DNA of 64,000 nucleotides from Eopsaltria australis (lineage: Eukaryota; Chordata; Aves; Passeriformes; Petroicidae): positions 2,170,001 through 2,234,000 of the forward strand of contig JAVTVJ010000033.1 of assembly GCA_034509425.1 (NCBI GenBank). The letters are read 5' to 3'. A program made the translations under genes and the position numbers. Below are positions 13,043-25,495 of the stretch, piece by piece. Under the pieces are notes generated by a model, which was not told the DNA's origin, searched no databases, and saw only the letters and a list, made by a program, of their open reading frames with translations. How positions within the stretch are numbered: position 1 is the stretch's first letter; every line of letters starts with the position of its first letter.

Positions 13043-16000
13043 TAGCTATTCATTTAACACTTCTCAACTTTCAGCATAATTCTGGAATTCTTATTTAAGT
13101 ACAAAAATGAGAACAACTTAATAGAAAACATTGCCTCTGTGAAAGCATAAGCACCTCTGCTCTTAACAGGCTGACGTGCAACTGACATCATAAATCTGTA
13201 GAACTAGACTTCCAGAAACTCTACCTTACCATACAGTAGCAGGGAACTTCTTACTCGTGAGCTCTTTACTGTAACAAACCTGAGGTACTTGTAAGCTGTG
13301 AAAATTGAAGTTACTTTGAGTAACTTTACGTAATACATAAAGTTTTTATCCCTTGTGTTATACATAAAATTCACCTGAAGCAGAATTTGAACATATTTAA
13401 CAAAAACAGCCTTGACAATTAGAGAGAATTTTGACACGTATTTCATAAATATACTTACTTGTATATCATAGAAATAGAAAAAGATTATAAATAACTGTAG
13501 TTGCAAGAGTTCTGAATTTTCAGTTAACCTGTCAACATGAAAGGGGCCTTTTCTTGAACTGCATCATACAAGTGTAAAATTCTGCTTTGTCTGGAGAAGA
13601 AGATATGGAAATATAGCAGTCAGGTAATTTGATGCTTTTTTAAATTCCTTCTCCTATACCAGCAAACTATAGTTTTACTGCCTAAATGTTCCACCTTTTA
13701 ATAAATTAATTTCTTCAAATGCTGTTCAATGAAAACATATAGGAAATGATGATTTATGGGTAAATACAAATAAAACCACAGTAAGATTTCAGTATGTATT
13801 ATTGTTAATGTTTAAAGACAAAGACATATTTGCGTCAAAATTACCTTGCACAAAATTCTATTTCAAAAATAAATATAGTAAGGTGGTTTTTAAGCACCCA
13901 TATCTGTCTAAATTTTGGGTTCACACTATTTCAATATAGTCTTAAAAACTATAATGTTTATCATTTAGCACCCACCTTTTTCCCTATATATCTTGTTTGT
14001 ATAAAAGAGAAATAGAAATTAAATACAGTTTTTACAATTTCTGTTTCTTGTAATGGTGTCTTAAAGACAGAAAATAGAAAGAAAAACCAATCACAAATGT
14101 CAGCAGTGTCTTTTGAGACACACTTTGCTAATATTACAGAAGCTGTAGTTTAGAAGCATACAATTTAAGTCCAGATTGCCTGATTTACTTTACTGACTCC
14201 CTGATCTAGTTTAGTTGAACACTGAATTTAAATAGAGGTGCTTGAAGTCAGGAGGGACTTATGTATGTGCTTATATGCTGTGCTGAATCAACATCCCACT
14301 GCAACAGATCACAAGTACAGTATGTTTAACAAGCGCAACATGGTAAGCATATTTATCTATTCATAACAAAGCCAAAAATGACACCTTCTCTTTGCATTTT
14401 TGTGAGTTAGCAAGAATCAGCAGGCAGGAATAACCTGACTCTTCCTTATCTACTTTACCCTAGAAACAATTATTTAGCATAACAAACCAAGAGCGGAGTA
14501 TATGTTTTGAAGTTGAAAGGAAAAGGTCCAAACTGGCATGCTTTAACCGCTTTTCCTAATGAATTGCCCTGTTGCTCTGCATCACTCTGATTGCAGTGTA
14601 ACAGCTTTCATTAGTCATTATAAACAGGGCTTTGCACCACGTTATTTACGTTCTTATAGTAAATAGCTAGAACTTCACACTGTAATAATTCAGACTGTTT
14701 CTGCACTTGCTAAAAAAAAAAAATCTGGCAATACCTAATATATGACTTTACCTTAAACAACCTGAAACCCAAATCTGAAACTTTTTGGGTTTGTGGGTTT
14801 TTTTGTTACAATTTTACTACCAGCATAATTCCACTATTGCCAAAATTCTTGCCAATAACAAGGCAAAGGGAATTAGAATTTCACTGTAATTAGACCTTGC
14901 AAACTGGGCTTCTCTTCTGGTAGAACTGTCACAAGAGGAAACTGATATTCAAAGCTTAAAATATGATTATTGCTTGAAAATGAACTAGCACTGTAAATAT
15001 GCATAAAAATGAGCTTAAGAAAAATCTGAATCACAAATATGAATAATACATATTAATCAGCAATAGGATTGTTTTCATAATACACAACTACTTTCTAGAT
15101 ATTTTTGGTAACATTTCATTAAAACGCTTCATTTTCTTCTTTAACACTTCAGCATGTAAAAAAACCAGAACATCGACTGTTACCTGAAATACTGTTTGAT
15201 GGTAGAGATTGTTTGTGAAACAGTTTTCTATTAAACACATTATTGTAACCAGGTCAATCTAAAGCAAACAAATTTCAGACATATATGACTTCCTACGAAT
15301 TCTAGTCAGTGATTTAGGTACAGAAGTCAGTGTGCTTATCAACCAAAAGTGAAAAATGTTACCATTTTTAAAAAATGCACTGGGTTTTGGAAACCAAACT
15401 GTTTTCCTTAAGTTGAAAAAATATAAGCAACAGAACCCATATCTACATTGAACAACAACAACTATTACAGAGAATATTTTTCATTACTAATATTCTTGAA
15501 AGCTCTAATTTTGGTACGACTAAAAAATTAATGCCTTATTCTAACCAATATAAAATTACTAAATACATATAAAAATGATTATGTCTATAGGCATTTTATA
15601 TACTTGCAGATATTATGTATGCATATACCTTACATTCAGATTTCTTGACTCAACAGAATAACTTTAGTATAACTATTAATGCCAATACTAGTTCTGTTAA
15701 TAATCTACACCAATACTTCAAAACAGTGACTTTGCAAAATCCCAGCCCGTCAGTCTAAACTCAGTTGCAAAAAGGTATTTCACCTTTTAACTAATTTATT
15801 CTAAGAAAAAAAGATTTATCAAGTGCATTACAAGGATTCAAAAATAATATTTACATATTATAATGGGAAAAAGTACAAGACATGAAAAAATGTCCAGAAA
15901 TGATGCTGAGTCAACAAAAAGGAAAATAAATGATAAGAGAGTTCTTTGAAAGAGGATCAATGGTCTTTTTAAAATTCATTTTTAACCTTCCTAAAATAAG

Positions 16001-16567
16001 AAAGCAAACTTTTTTTGTTCAAATATAAAAATCTTTCCAGTGAACAGACAAACAAGTTTTATTGTATTTAGCATATTCGTCTCTGTCTTGTTAAGTTTAT
16101 ATTAATCTTCTCAAAGTCAGGTTGTATTCAATATCTACTGACCCATGCTGCTGTTGAAAAAAAACCTTGTACAGGCTTTTCCCAGCTATTACCTTTCAGC
16201 AAGTAGAAAGCAATTCTAATTTGATGGATGTGATATTAGGTCTGTTTAGTTTGTCATCTGGCTGAGCTGCTTTTCTTCCCAATTACATGTTGGCATCACA
16301 ATCCTTGAAGAGGATTCTTTCGCCTCGTAACGGATTGTGAACCATACATCACAATTGTGGCATCTACAATGCATCTATGTAATCTCTTTGGCAACACAGC
16401 TACTTAAATCCATGGCAGAGGTTGTTCTCAGAACTGCTTTTATATTCTTTTAAATATCTGAAGTATTTATCTGAGAAACTTATAGGTACAATTTACAGAC
16501 TTTCTCTTGAAAGCTAGTATCTTCCACCCAGTGAGCATGAAAACTATAGTGTCAGTGCTGGTCAGCA
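13043..16567. other. Unassigned non-coding sequence
   Basis: AT-rich, no recognised repeat family. The stretch near 14540-14700 has TAAT-rich, repeat-free words, but the case for conservation is weak. Open frames at 13204-13506 and 13830-14015 look random. Confidence 0.5.
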
Positions 16568-16586
16568 TTAGGGTTAGGATTAGGGT
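16568..16586 (+). repeat. Short telomere-like repeat
   Basis: The 19 bases read TTAGGG, TTAGGA, TTAGGG and T, which is three vertebrate telomere units with one change. It is too short to be a functional telomere; it may be a small internal telomeric trace or chance. Confidence 0.6.
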
Positions 16587-17058
16587 GAAGACGGTTTACT
16601 GCTCATTTATCAAACCTTCGTAAGGTAACTTCAGTGAAGAATATTACATCTTCATCTCTAATGAAAATATTATGTAGTTATTGCATAACAGCACATTGTA
16701 CTAACAGTGAGACCAATTTGACACCACTATGCTTATTCTCTAACATTAGAGGATTACACACAGTTCAGGAAAAAAAACCCTGGCAAACAATCTCCTTCTG
16801 TCAATATACTGCACATTTTATAGAATATACAGGACAATAAGTATAGAAAGGTAGAAAAAACATAAGGATAGGGAAATTCTTCACTATATTCAGGAAATAA
16901 GTTAAATTTCATATGACAAAGATAGCCTTATAATATGTCAAAATCTAGGAGAGATTAATTATTAACTAAAATGGCCTCAGACTCAAATAATCTGAAATAT
17001 TCTGCATTTCCCAAATGCCACTAAAAACGGAACTTTTCACCACTTTTGCCATTTTATT

Positions 17059-17062
<4 letters not shown>
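16587..17062. other. Unassigned non-coding sequence
   Basis: Nothing identifiable; an open frame at 16634-16840 has no protein-like features. Confidence 0.5.

Positions 17063-17110
<48 letters not shown>
17063..17110 (+). repeat. Poly(A) run of 48 bases
   Basis: An uninterrupted run of 48 A. It is much longer than any other homopolymer in the window. The upstream sequence (CATTTTATTTATT) shows no retrocopy or LINE end that would explain it as a retrotransposon tail, and CR1 does not end in poly(A). The minus-strand open frame at 16966-17256 that contains a polyphenylalanine stretch is a by-product. Confidence 0.97.
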
Positions 17111-17112
<2 letters not shown>

Positions 17113-20100
17113 TGTACTATCTACCTTCAGTTCTGGTCTAGCTGAAGGCCAGACATATTGGTATGAACAGCTACCTACCTTAGCCACTTGACATGGGAAA
17201 CGAGAATATTTATCAAGCAGAAATCTTACCAGAAAATTGATTTTAAAATACTCCAAACATCTGAACTGGTGTCAGACAGCCTATCTATTCTATTTTCTGA
17301 GCTGCAACTAAGAAATGAAATAAAAACTGGTTTTCTCCAGAATAACATATTTTTCTTTTGAAAAAAATAAGTTTTCAAGCCATTGGATATAGCACTTTGC
17401 TCAATTTTCAAGAGGAAAATTATTGCTTACCGCTTATTAATATAAATAGGTTGGAACAACAACATTCCAATTTAGATTAATGCTAGAAATAGTTTATATC
17501 CTCAAAAGAAATGCCTTAAAACAGAAGAAATAAATACAGGTTTTATTAGCTTTATTGTAAACACTACTCACATTATTTTTTGCACAGAAAAAGTTCCCAC
17601 AGCAAGAAATACTAGGAAAGAGTGGACTCAAAAATATTGGCATGTTTTAACAGTGCAATATAAAAGCAATGAAATCCCATTATCTCAATGCAGAGGAAGT
17701 ACAGAAAAAGTAGTAAGAAATCAACTTGATTAATTCACAAAAACTTCTATGAGTTGAAATACAGAAAAGAAAAGCAGAAACCACAGTCTTTGGGGAGAAT
17801 TAGTAAGGATGAATATAGACAAAGAATAATGCAATTGCTTAAGGACAAAATAATAACATCAGTACTCAGAATGAGATACAACTAGCAAAGAAAGAAAAAA
17901 AATCACTCTATAAGCATACTGATAAGGAGACCAAATAAAGACTTGGTTCATTACTCAAAAGGGATGAAAAGCTTTGAGTGGATGAGACCACCAAAGCCAA
18001 ATTGTTTAATGACTTCTTTTACTTCAGTACTCACTAAATCTGCATTTTGAATATAATTAATGCATGTGACAGAGCACTAATGCACAGCTGACTCTGATTT
18101 TTTATAAGAAACTCCCCCCAAACCCCAATTCAGATAAAATCAGACCCAGGGCATTAGTTGAAGTAACCTCAAAGCAAATTGCAGCTACACTTGAAACATT
18201 TTTTAGAAGAGATTTGATTTAAGAAAATGAAAGAATGTGAAAGCCATGATTCTAATAATAACAAAAGAGAGAAGTGTCACAGAATTGTTCAACACTGGTC
18301 AAAATACCATGCTGTCTCTAGGAGGTATGAACAGGAACATCATCTTTTAAAACACATGAATCATGTCTTAGTTCTCCCATCAACTTCAGGTTTTTGCCCA
18401 GTTTTAGACACTGAACTACATTTTCCTTTTAGATATTGGAAAATCCTAATCTACAAGAACAGTCAGAAAAAATGTATCATGTTTTCATGCCTGCAGACAA
18501 CAAAATACCAAGGACAACATGGGATGATAAAGATACTTCAAAAGTCCACATAAGCCTCTTATTGCCAAGATCAGTGCTGTCTGTCTTGCTCTGCAGTAAG
18601 ATACTCCATTCAGTAAATATTTTTCTGAATATGTATAAAAAAGCAAAAAAGCAAAAAAGATGTTGTTCTTTTTGTCCAGTGTGGATGTGTTTGGCTAATT
18701 TTTTTATAGAAAGCTCCATCAAGAATGGTATCTGCATCCTTGAACTCACAATGTGAAAAGGAAATAGATTAAATGAACTCTTGGCTATCCATTGAGTTTT
18801 ATGATTCTTAAATGTAGTGAAAGGAAGGAGAGTTATCTGCCATGTGAAAAAGTGATTTTATTATTTCTCCTGAGTAATATATATTGTTTTACTCATATTT
18901 TGTTTTACTCAAAATCAACAAAAAAACCCAAGAAGTACAGCAAGAGCACTAATAAGGTATATTTGGATTTGTTGAAAAACCCCCTGCAGCTCATCTGTCA
19001 CACAGAACATGAAACTTCATGTAATTCTTGTTAAAGTATCAATGAGAAGATGTGCTAGACCATGTGCTAACAGTTAAATTACACTTGTGAACCAGCTTTT
19101 TAAAGTAAACATACTTCTCACATTCATTAACAGAAATACCACAGTGGTAATAAATAGAGGTAAGAGGCACAACTCTAAATTTACTTGTATGTCTAAAATA
19201 ATCGAATAACTCTTAGTTAAAACTCATTTTTCCGGGAAGTTGAACAGATATAAAACAAGGACATAAGAACAGACTTGGACTGCAGCATCCCAGTGAAAGC
19301 TTTCCTTAAGCCTTACAGTCAATGCAGTTTACATTTTCAATTGTAGAACAGACAGACAGTGATATTCTATTTATAAATACTACAAATAAACTTGAATTAC
19401 ATATGAAAAAAAAATACTGATTTCATTTGGAAATGGTTGCTATATTCACATTAGAAGTCTGAATGAATTTACAAAACAAGGAAACTAATTAAAACTAAGA
19501 GAATTTCTATCACAACAAGCTTAAAATGTATTTATATGCAAAAATGAAGTACAAAATGTACTACTGTGCCAGTCATGCCTATCAGAAGTGATAACACCTC
19601 TCCCTTTTATCCCTGCAGTTTTCTTCCTGGCTCCTGAATTTCCTTCTAAGTACTATATTTAACCACTTGTTTCATTACTTAAACACTCAGGCATTTAAAT
19701 CTACAGACCAGACCATGTATTCACTTCCATTCCCAATTACAATACTTTAATGTATAGTTTCTCAGACAGTTGTTTTTTACATGTCTATGACTGATCCATA
19801 GTTTAGGATTAGCCACCCAAAATTAAAATTAGCAGTCTCAATCAAAAATGACAGATTATTTTCTTAACTCCTCAGAATTTCCAACAGGATTATTGGGAAT
19901 ATTCTTATCCTCATAATACTAATTATAATTATATAAAACCTACCCTTCTGGTAAGTTTTCCCTCAGCTTTTCCCCCTGAACTAAGACTTTTTGACTGTAA
20001 AGTCTGTAGATAAGGTGCCTGAGCACTAGTTCACTAAGAAACAGACCTTCCCTCTGTTTTACTATCCATACAGTACATTCAGACCCTTTTCTAGCAACAC

Positions 20101-21341
20101 ACAAATACACTGTGCATTATTTCATAGCAGTGTTTGGTACCACAACCTACAATATTTTAATAAAGTTGGTTTTTTTCATTTGGAATATATCTTCACACAG
20201 ACATGCTTTACATTAACACCCTGAAACTGATGCGGAAACAGATAATGAAGTGCACAGTCAAACACTTGAAGCATTAACTCACAGGCATCTCAAATTAGAC
20301 ATAATTTGGCATGGTTAGGGCAGATTTTAAGATATAGATATGTTTATAATGCAATAGTGTATGCTTTAAGTGCATGGACATACACACAAAAGTGGATGAG
20401 AAAAGTCCACTGGCCTCATGAAATGTCTTAGTGTAAAATTCCTGTGATAGGTGATCACCATGTTGGCATTTTTTGACTTGGAAAGTTTCAGAACACAAAA
20501 TCTTAAATAACAGTGTAAGAATGGAGAGTAATTTTTTATATTCGCCTGTTCTTTTGGGAAAACAGGAAAAAAAATGGTGAAAGGGAAAACAGGAAGATAA
20601 AGAATGATGGAGATTGTTTCATATCTCAGTAAGATTTAGCCAGCCATCAGTATCTGATTAAATGTTTTCAAGTGCTTTAGAAAAAGGACACAGCCAACTT
20701 AAAAATCACATTTGCCCAACTGCAATTCAAAGAAATAAAATAAAGGAATAATTCTCCACTATAAGGGAACATTCTGCATTATTTACCTCACTTAACTTAC
20801 CATTTCCTCTTTTGTACTGGACTTTTGCAAAGCAATAATGGACAGAAAACCATGAAAAATATAATAATAAAGTCACAAAAAGTAAAAATGGCATACATAA
20901 TTAAGTATAAATGTATGCAATTAAAATTTCAAGCTAAAATGTATCCCCTGAAAACTCCAAATACAAAGTATTAAGCTATAAATATATAATCCACTGCAGT
21001 AGAGTCTAGCCTTACCCTTCAAGTTAGGAAAAGGAGGAGTAAAATTAAGAAAATAAAGAACCACTAACAATAAAAATATTTTATAAGAAAGAAATAAAAT
21101 TTAACCTACAGATCCATGGACAACATTGCAGAGGCAAACGCTGAAAGCTTTCTTTGCTCCACTCCCCACCAAAGCATCAGATAAGATTTGGGCACCTTGA
21201 AGTGATTCTATTTATCTTTACTTATTTCTAGGTAACAGGATTATATAGAAAATAGCTGTAAAGAAAGTGTTTGTTCACAGTTCACTGCATGGGTGCAGTA
21301 ACAGCCATTTTGTGAAAAGATCACAGCAGCAGGGGAAAGGC
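17111..21341. other. Unassigned non-coding sequence
   Basis: AT-rich with no recognised repeat family. Overlapping open frames on both strands near 18227-18756 share the same DNA and lack protein features. A small run of three AAAAAAGC-like units lies near 18643-18660. Confidence 0.5.
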
Positions 21342-21695
21342 TTACTGTTTACTATCCCCTGACGAATGCAGGGCAGCTGAATTTGAAGTTTCTGGAGATG
21401 GGGCACTTTGCTTCTTGCTTTTAAGGAAGTAATCATGCACAGTTTCAGCCAAGTTTCTTAATCCAGAATAGAAGAGGATAAAGTAGATGAACTTTTTCAG
21501 AGGACACTGAGGGCAGGATACAAATGAGTTCTGAAGTTTTTTAGGTCATCCAGCTCACCCATCAGTTTTGATTTTTTCACTACATACATAATTATTTTAT
21601 TCTTTTTATATTCTTCTACAATTGGAAGATAAATAGGGAGCCTTTGGTGTCTCTTGGTACACTTCCTTCAAAGCTGTGTCTGAATCGCAGTCCCA
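21342..21695 (-). pseudogene. Possible decayed, frameshifted gene copy of unknown family
   Basis: On the minus strand three adjoining frame pieces read like parts of one protein. Piece 1 (about 21695-21640) includes DTALKEVYQETPKAP. Piece 2 (about 21641-21497) includes LPIYLPIVEEYKKNKIIMY and GELDDLKNFRTHLYPALSVL, then a TGA. Piece 3 (to 21342) includes GLRNLAETVHDYFLKSKKQS and APSPETSNSAALHSSGDSKQ, then TAA. Two frame changes would be needed to join them, which fits a decayed copy. No splice sites of good quality lie between the pieces and no poly(A) tail follows. I do not recognise the family. Chance is a serious alternative. Confidence 0.25.
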
Positions 21696-24600
21696 TCATT
21701 ATATTCTAGCTGAAAAACATTCAAGTTCCTAAGGGCTTTTCATATACCAGCTTCAGAGGCAAGAGGTACCTTGGGAAATCTCAGAGGTGATTCGGTCTCA
21801 TGCTATATCAAGTCAAAGAACAGTCTGATGAGATACTATGTAAATGTTAATGAAATGCTCTCTGAAATGTTAATGGTCTAATCCAGGTGACCAGAAGGAG
21901 AGTTTCTGAATTGGTACACTTAAGAAAAACCAGTAGCCATACATTAGCTTCATAAGAAGTTGCCCAAGTAGTGAAATTATGCTTATGGAAACAAGCTACT
22001 CATTTTATCCACCTGTAACTAAGTTCAAAAATAGTTTACTGGAAGAGTAAATTTTACCTTTTAATGGTTTCACATCTATTTAAAACAAATAACAGTTTTG
22101 GAAAATCTTATTATTATGTGGCTCATGTCAAATAGTAGTTTTTAAAAAAGAAAGGGCTCACAGTATCCAAGGAAAGGTAAGACATTTCCAGAATTTTTAC
22201 CCTTAATGTTAGAGGCCAGAGTGCTAATGCTACATTCCAGTGAATTGTTTCAAATTTTGTTAAGAGGACACAGGAGTCTAAAGCAGCACATAGAAAATAA
22301 AAATTGCAGAGTACTGGTGGAGAGAAATACAAGTTTAATAACTGAAATGATTTTTTCAGATACTTTTTTAGGGGAAGGCAAGAGGTAAAGGTTAGAAAGC
22401 AATAGTGTAATGAGCATACCAAGAGTACAGAGCAGCCACTTTTAACTCAGAGTCTCAGTAAGCCTCCTCAGTGCAGTGCCAGCTCCATAATGAGCAAGCA
22501 GTCCACTCAACTGGGGAACTTAGTGAATCAAACAAATCACAGGATACAGAAATGCACTGCTTGTGGAAACAAGCACAGAGATCAGCATTAATGACGAAGT
22601 GAGGCAGATAAATAGTGAAACAAGGATGCAGAGGCACCACTAGTTGAGATACATCATTAAGCACAATCACCTTTGACAGAAGCAGTTTTGATATTTCAGT
22701 ACTCCACTTATGTCAAAACCCATGAACTTCAGCATGTTGGAATGGTGTCTTAAAGGTTGCAGCTAATTAACCCAGATCATCTTCTGCAAGTTTCAGACCT
22801 GTTGTGGAACAGATCTTTCCGAGTATTTTACAGCTTAAATTGACTGGATATAGAGTGTTACTCTCGAATATAAATATGGCATAAAAGTAGAGCAATCAAA
22901 CGCATAATTTTCTATGCATAGTTGTGTAGAGTTTTTAGTCAGTATTTCTACGTTTAATGCAGTTGTTCAGTAATCTGCAGAAGCGTATTGCACCTGTGTT
23001 ATGATGTCTTATGGTGAATGAATCTAGGTAAAATTTAAGATGATAAACAAACTGTATGAAGTGCATATAATTTAGATCCAAGTTCTTCAGAAAATTTCTT
23101 CTCACAGAGTTTTTGGCTGTCTGTTCCTACAGTAATATTTAGGAGTTGGAACAGTGAACTCACTACAACTTTTTCCAGTTGTAGAAACTCAAGGTCTTCA
23201 AGACTATTCCCATATTGCTGCCTTTACATACATCCTTAATCCTAGTTGTTTCAATTTTCTTAGTCTCTTCAGGCTGCTTGCAGAATTCCATACTCCTTTT
23301 GTGTTGTCTTTAAATCTTAACTTTAAGCGTTTTATCAAAATACCCATGTAGTTGAAGAAGCTTTCCATGTCTTATCCACCTGATACTCTCTTTAAACTGG
23401 AATCTTTTTAGAAACAGTATGAAATATGATCTCTCTTTACATCCATCAGTTGTCTTTTCTTTCTTCACCCTATCTGTAATATTACTCTGCAATTAAAATT
23501 CATCAGCATAAATGAAATAAACATTTTTTGCTTTTCTTTGAGTTTGGAGATGTTAACAAAATTGAAAAAAATTAGGAAAGCTATATATATTTAAAAGATC
23601 TAGCTATATTTGACATTTGAAGTGTAAAAATCTTACAATTTTGTTTTTGTAATAAAAACACAACCATCTCTTTTTGAGAGCATTTTATCTAAAAAAAGGT
23701 AAACCTTTTAAGCAAACAGGAATTGACTGGGAAAAATATAAATTACTTTGAAGAAAGTCACAGTTAAAATATAGGATATAAGACTTAAGAGACTTCAGTT
23801 CCTTAATTATATTCAGTGATGATGCTAATATACTTTCACTTGCTGATTAATAGATGAAATTTTTAAACGTCCCAATGTAAATGGGAACAACTACTCATCC
23901 TACTAGAATGCTGTGTTCAAAACTTCACTTGTTACTAATCTCCATTTGTTCTTGTGTTTATGCTGTTAATATTTCTTCTCCAACATTTACCCTCCCAAAT
24001 ATATATTTAACCTACTGTATATATTGTAATTGTATATATTTATATTGTATGTAATACAGATCTGTGTATTTTACATACACACACACCTATGTACACATAC
24101 ACGTTCTTCTTGCGTTCTTTTTGTTAGATGAAACAAGACACACTGTTTCAATCACTTAATTTTAGATAGTCTATTTTTCTGAATTAACCTAGAAGCCCTG
24201 CTCTACATTAACTCTACTTGAATTAATTATTTTTGAACACTGATGGAGGGCATCAGTATCTCACTTTTTATTTTCAAAAATACTTTCCTTGATCCAGACA
24301 GAGAATTACTGACTTTTTGTACAGACACATAGCAGTGGAATTAAAAATAAGCCTGATCTTTACACTTACTTAACTGTACAAGTCCTTCCTAGCTCATGAA
24401 TCCTCTGTTTATATAAAGTGCATGACGCTTTCTTATCTCTCAAGTTTTCATATACATAAGTATAATTACATAGTTTTGTTTTGGAATAAAGTTTGTATCT
24501 AATTGATATAATTAATGCTTAAAATAAGGAAGAGGCAGAATGTATCCATGACTTCATATTTCTTAAGATAATTCTCTGCTATGTGTTTTCTAATTCTATA

Positions 24601-25189
24601 ATCCTTACCCTTGTAGGAAATGGCAAAGAAGACAATCTGTGTTTGTTAATTAACTCAGCTGGAACCAAACTTAAAACTGTTCAAGAATCAAAAATTCACA
24701 GAGAAATAAGTAAGGTTTTCTGGACATTACATTACAGATTAATTTGGGGTTACCTCAGAATTAAGTCCCCACAGCTTTATTCAATAGTCCTATTAGGTCC
24801 TCAGTAGCCATCATTATTTTACTTCTCTAAAACACAAATCCCAGCCTATTACAGAGGATCAAAGTGTAATAGTGATACTCTACAATCACACTAGGCATAA
24901 CTGGGACAGATACTATATCAGGGGAAAAGTTTCATTAAAAGACCAAACTGAATGAAATCATGTAAGCTGTTCTTCAAGGCAAAGAAAAGAGAAAAAGTAA
25001 GTCTCTTTACCCATGCAAATCCTTTTAGGTCATAAAACATCTATTAAATTAATGCCACAATATAAAATAAGCTTGTTTCCAGACTAACCTCAGAACTGCA
25101 TGCTATCAATAAATTGCCTCTAAGTCTGAAAATTCTGATCTATAAAATGTTTTGACAAACATACACCTTTAAATCACACAACCTGGCCT
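21696..25189. other. Unassigned non-coding sequence
   Basis: AT-rich. It includes a TA/CA-rich low-complexity zone at about 23999-24103 (TATATATT words, then ACATACACACACAC). No genes or repeat families were recognised. Confidence 0.5.
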
Positions 25190-25495
25190 CTGAGGAGTCA
25201 TGTCACTTCTTTTTCATGTCAATTCTCTGCACTGCTGCATTGCCACGATCTGTGGTGGCCACTGGAGCTCAAGTCAGACGGAGCTATCAAATCAATTATA
25301 GCAGCCTGCCACTGTCTTACACCGACAACAAATGATTGATAACAAAACCTGCCTACTTTCAGTTCTCATCTGACAGCAACGAAACAGTCCCTGCCTGCTT
25401 TTACTGGCATTTGTCATAAATCAATAGCAATTTCATCACTCAGAAAGGTGCTGTCAACTACAGTCAGTCCATCTGGTTTCACTTGACTGTTATAA
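25190..25495. promoter_or_regulatory. Possible conserved non-coding element
   Basis: A GC-normal, word-rich stretch inside AT-rich DNA. It holds several homeodomain-like cores close together (ATCAAATCAATTATAGC, AAATGATTGATAAC, CATAAATCAATAGC) and E-box-like CATCTG words. There is no open frame of note and no recognisable repeat. Regulatory function is inference from base composition and motif clustering. Confidence 0.3.

Noticed and set aside
16966..17256. Minus-strand frame with a long polyphenylalanine stretch
   Set aside because: It is the translation of the 48-base A run; not a protein.
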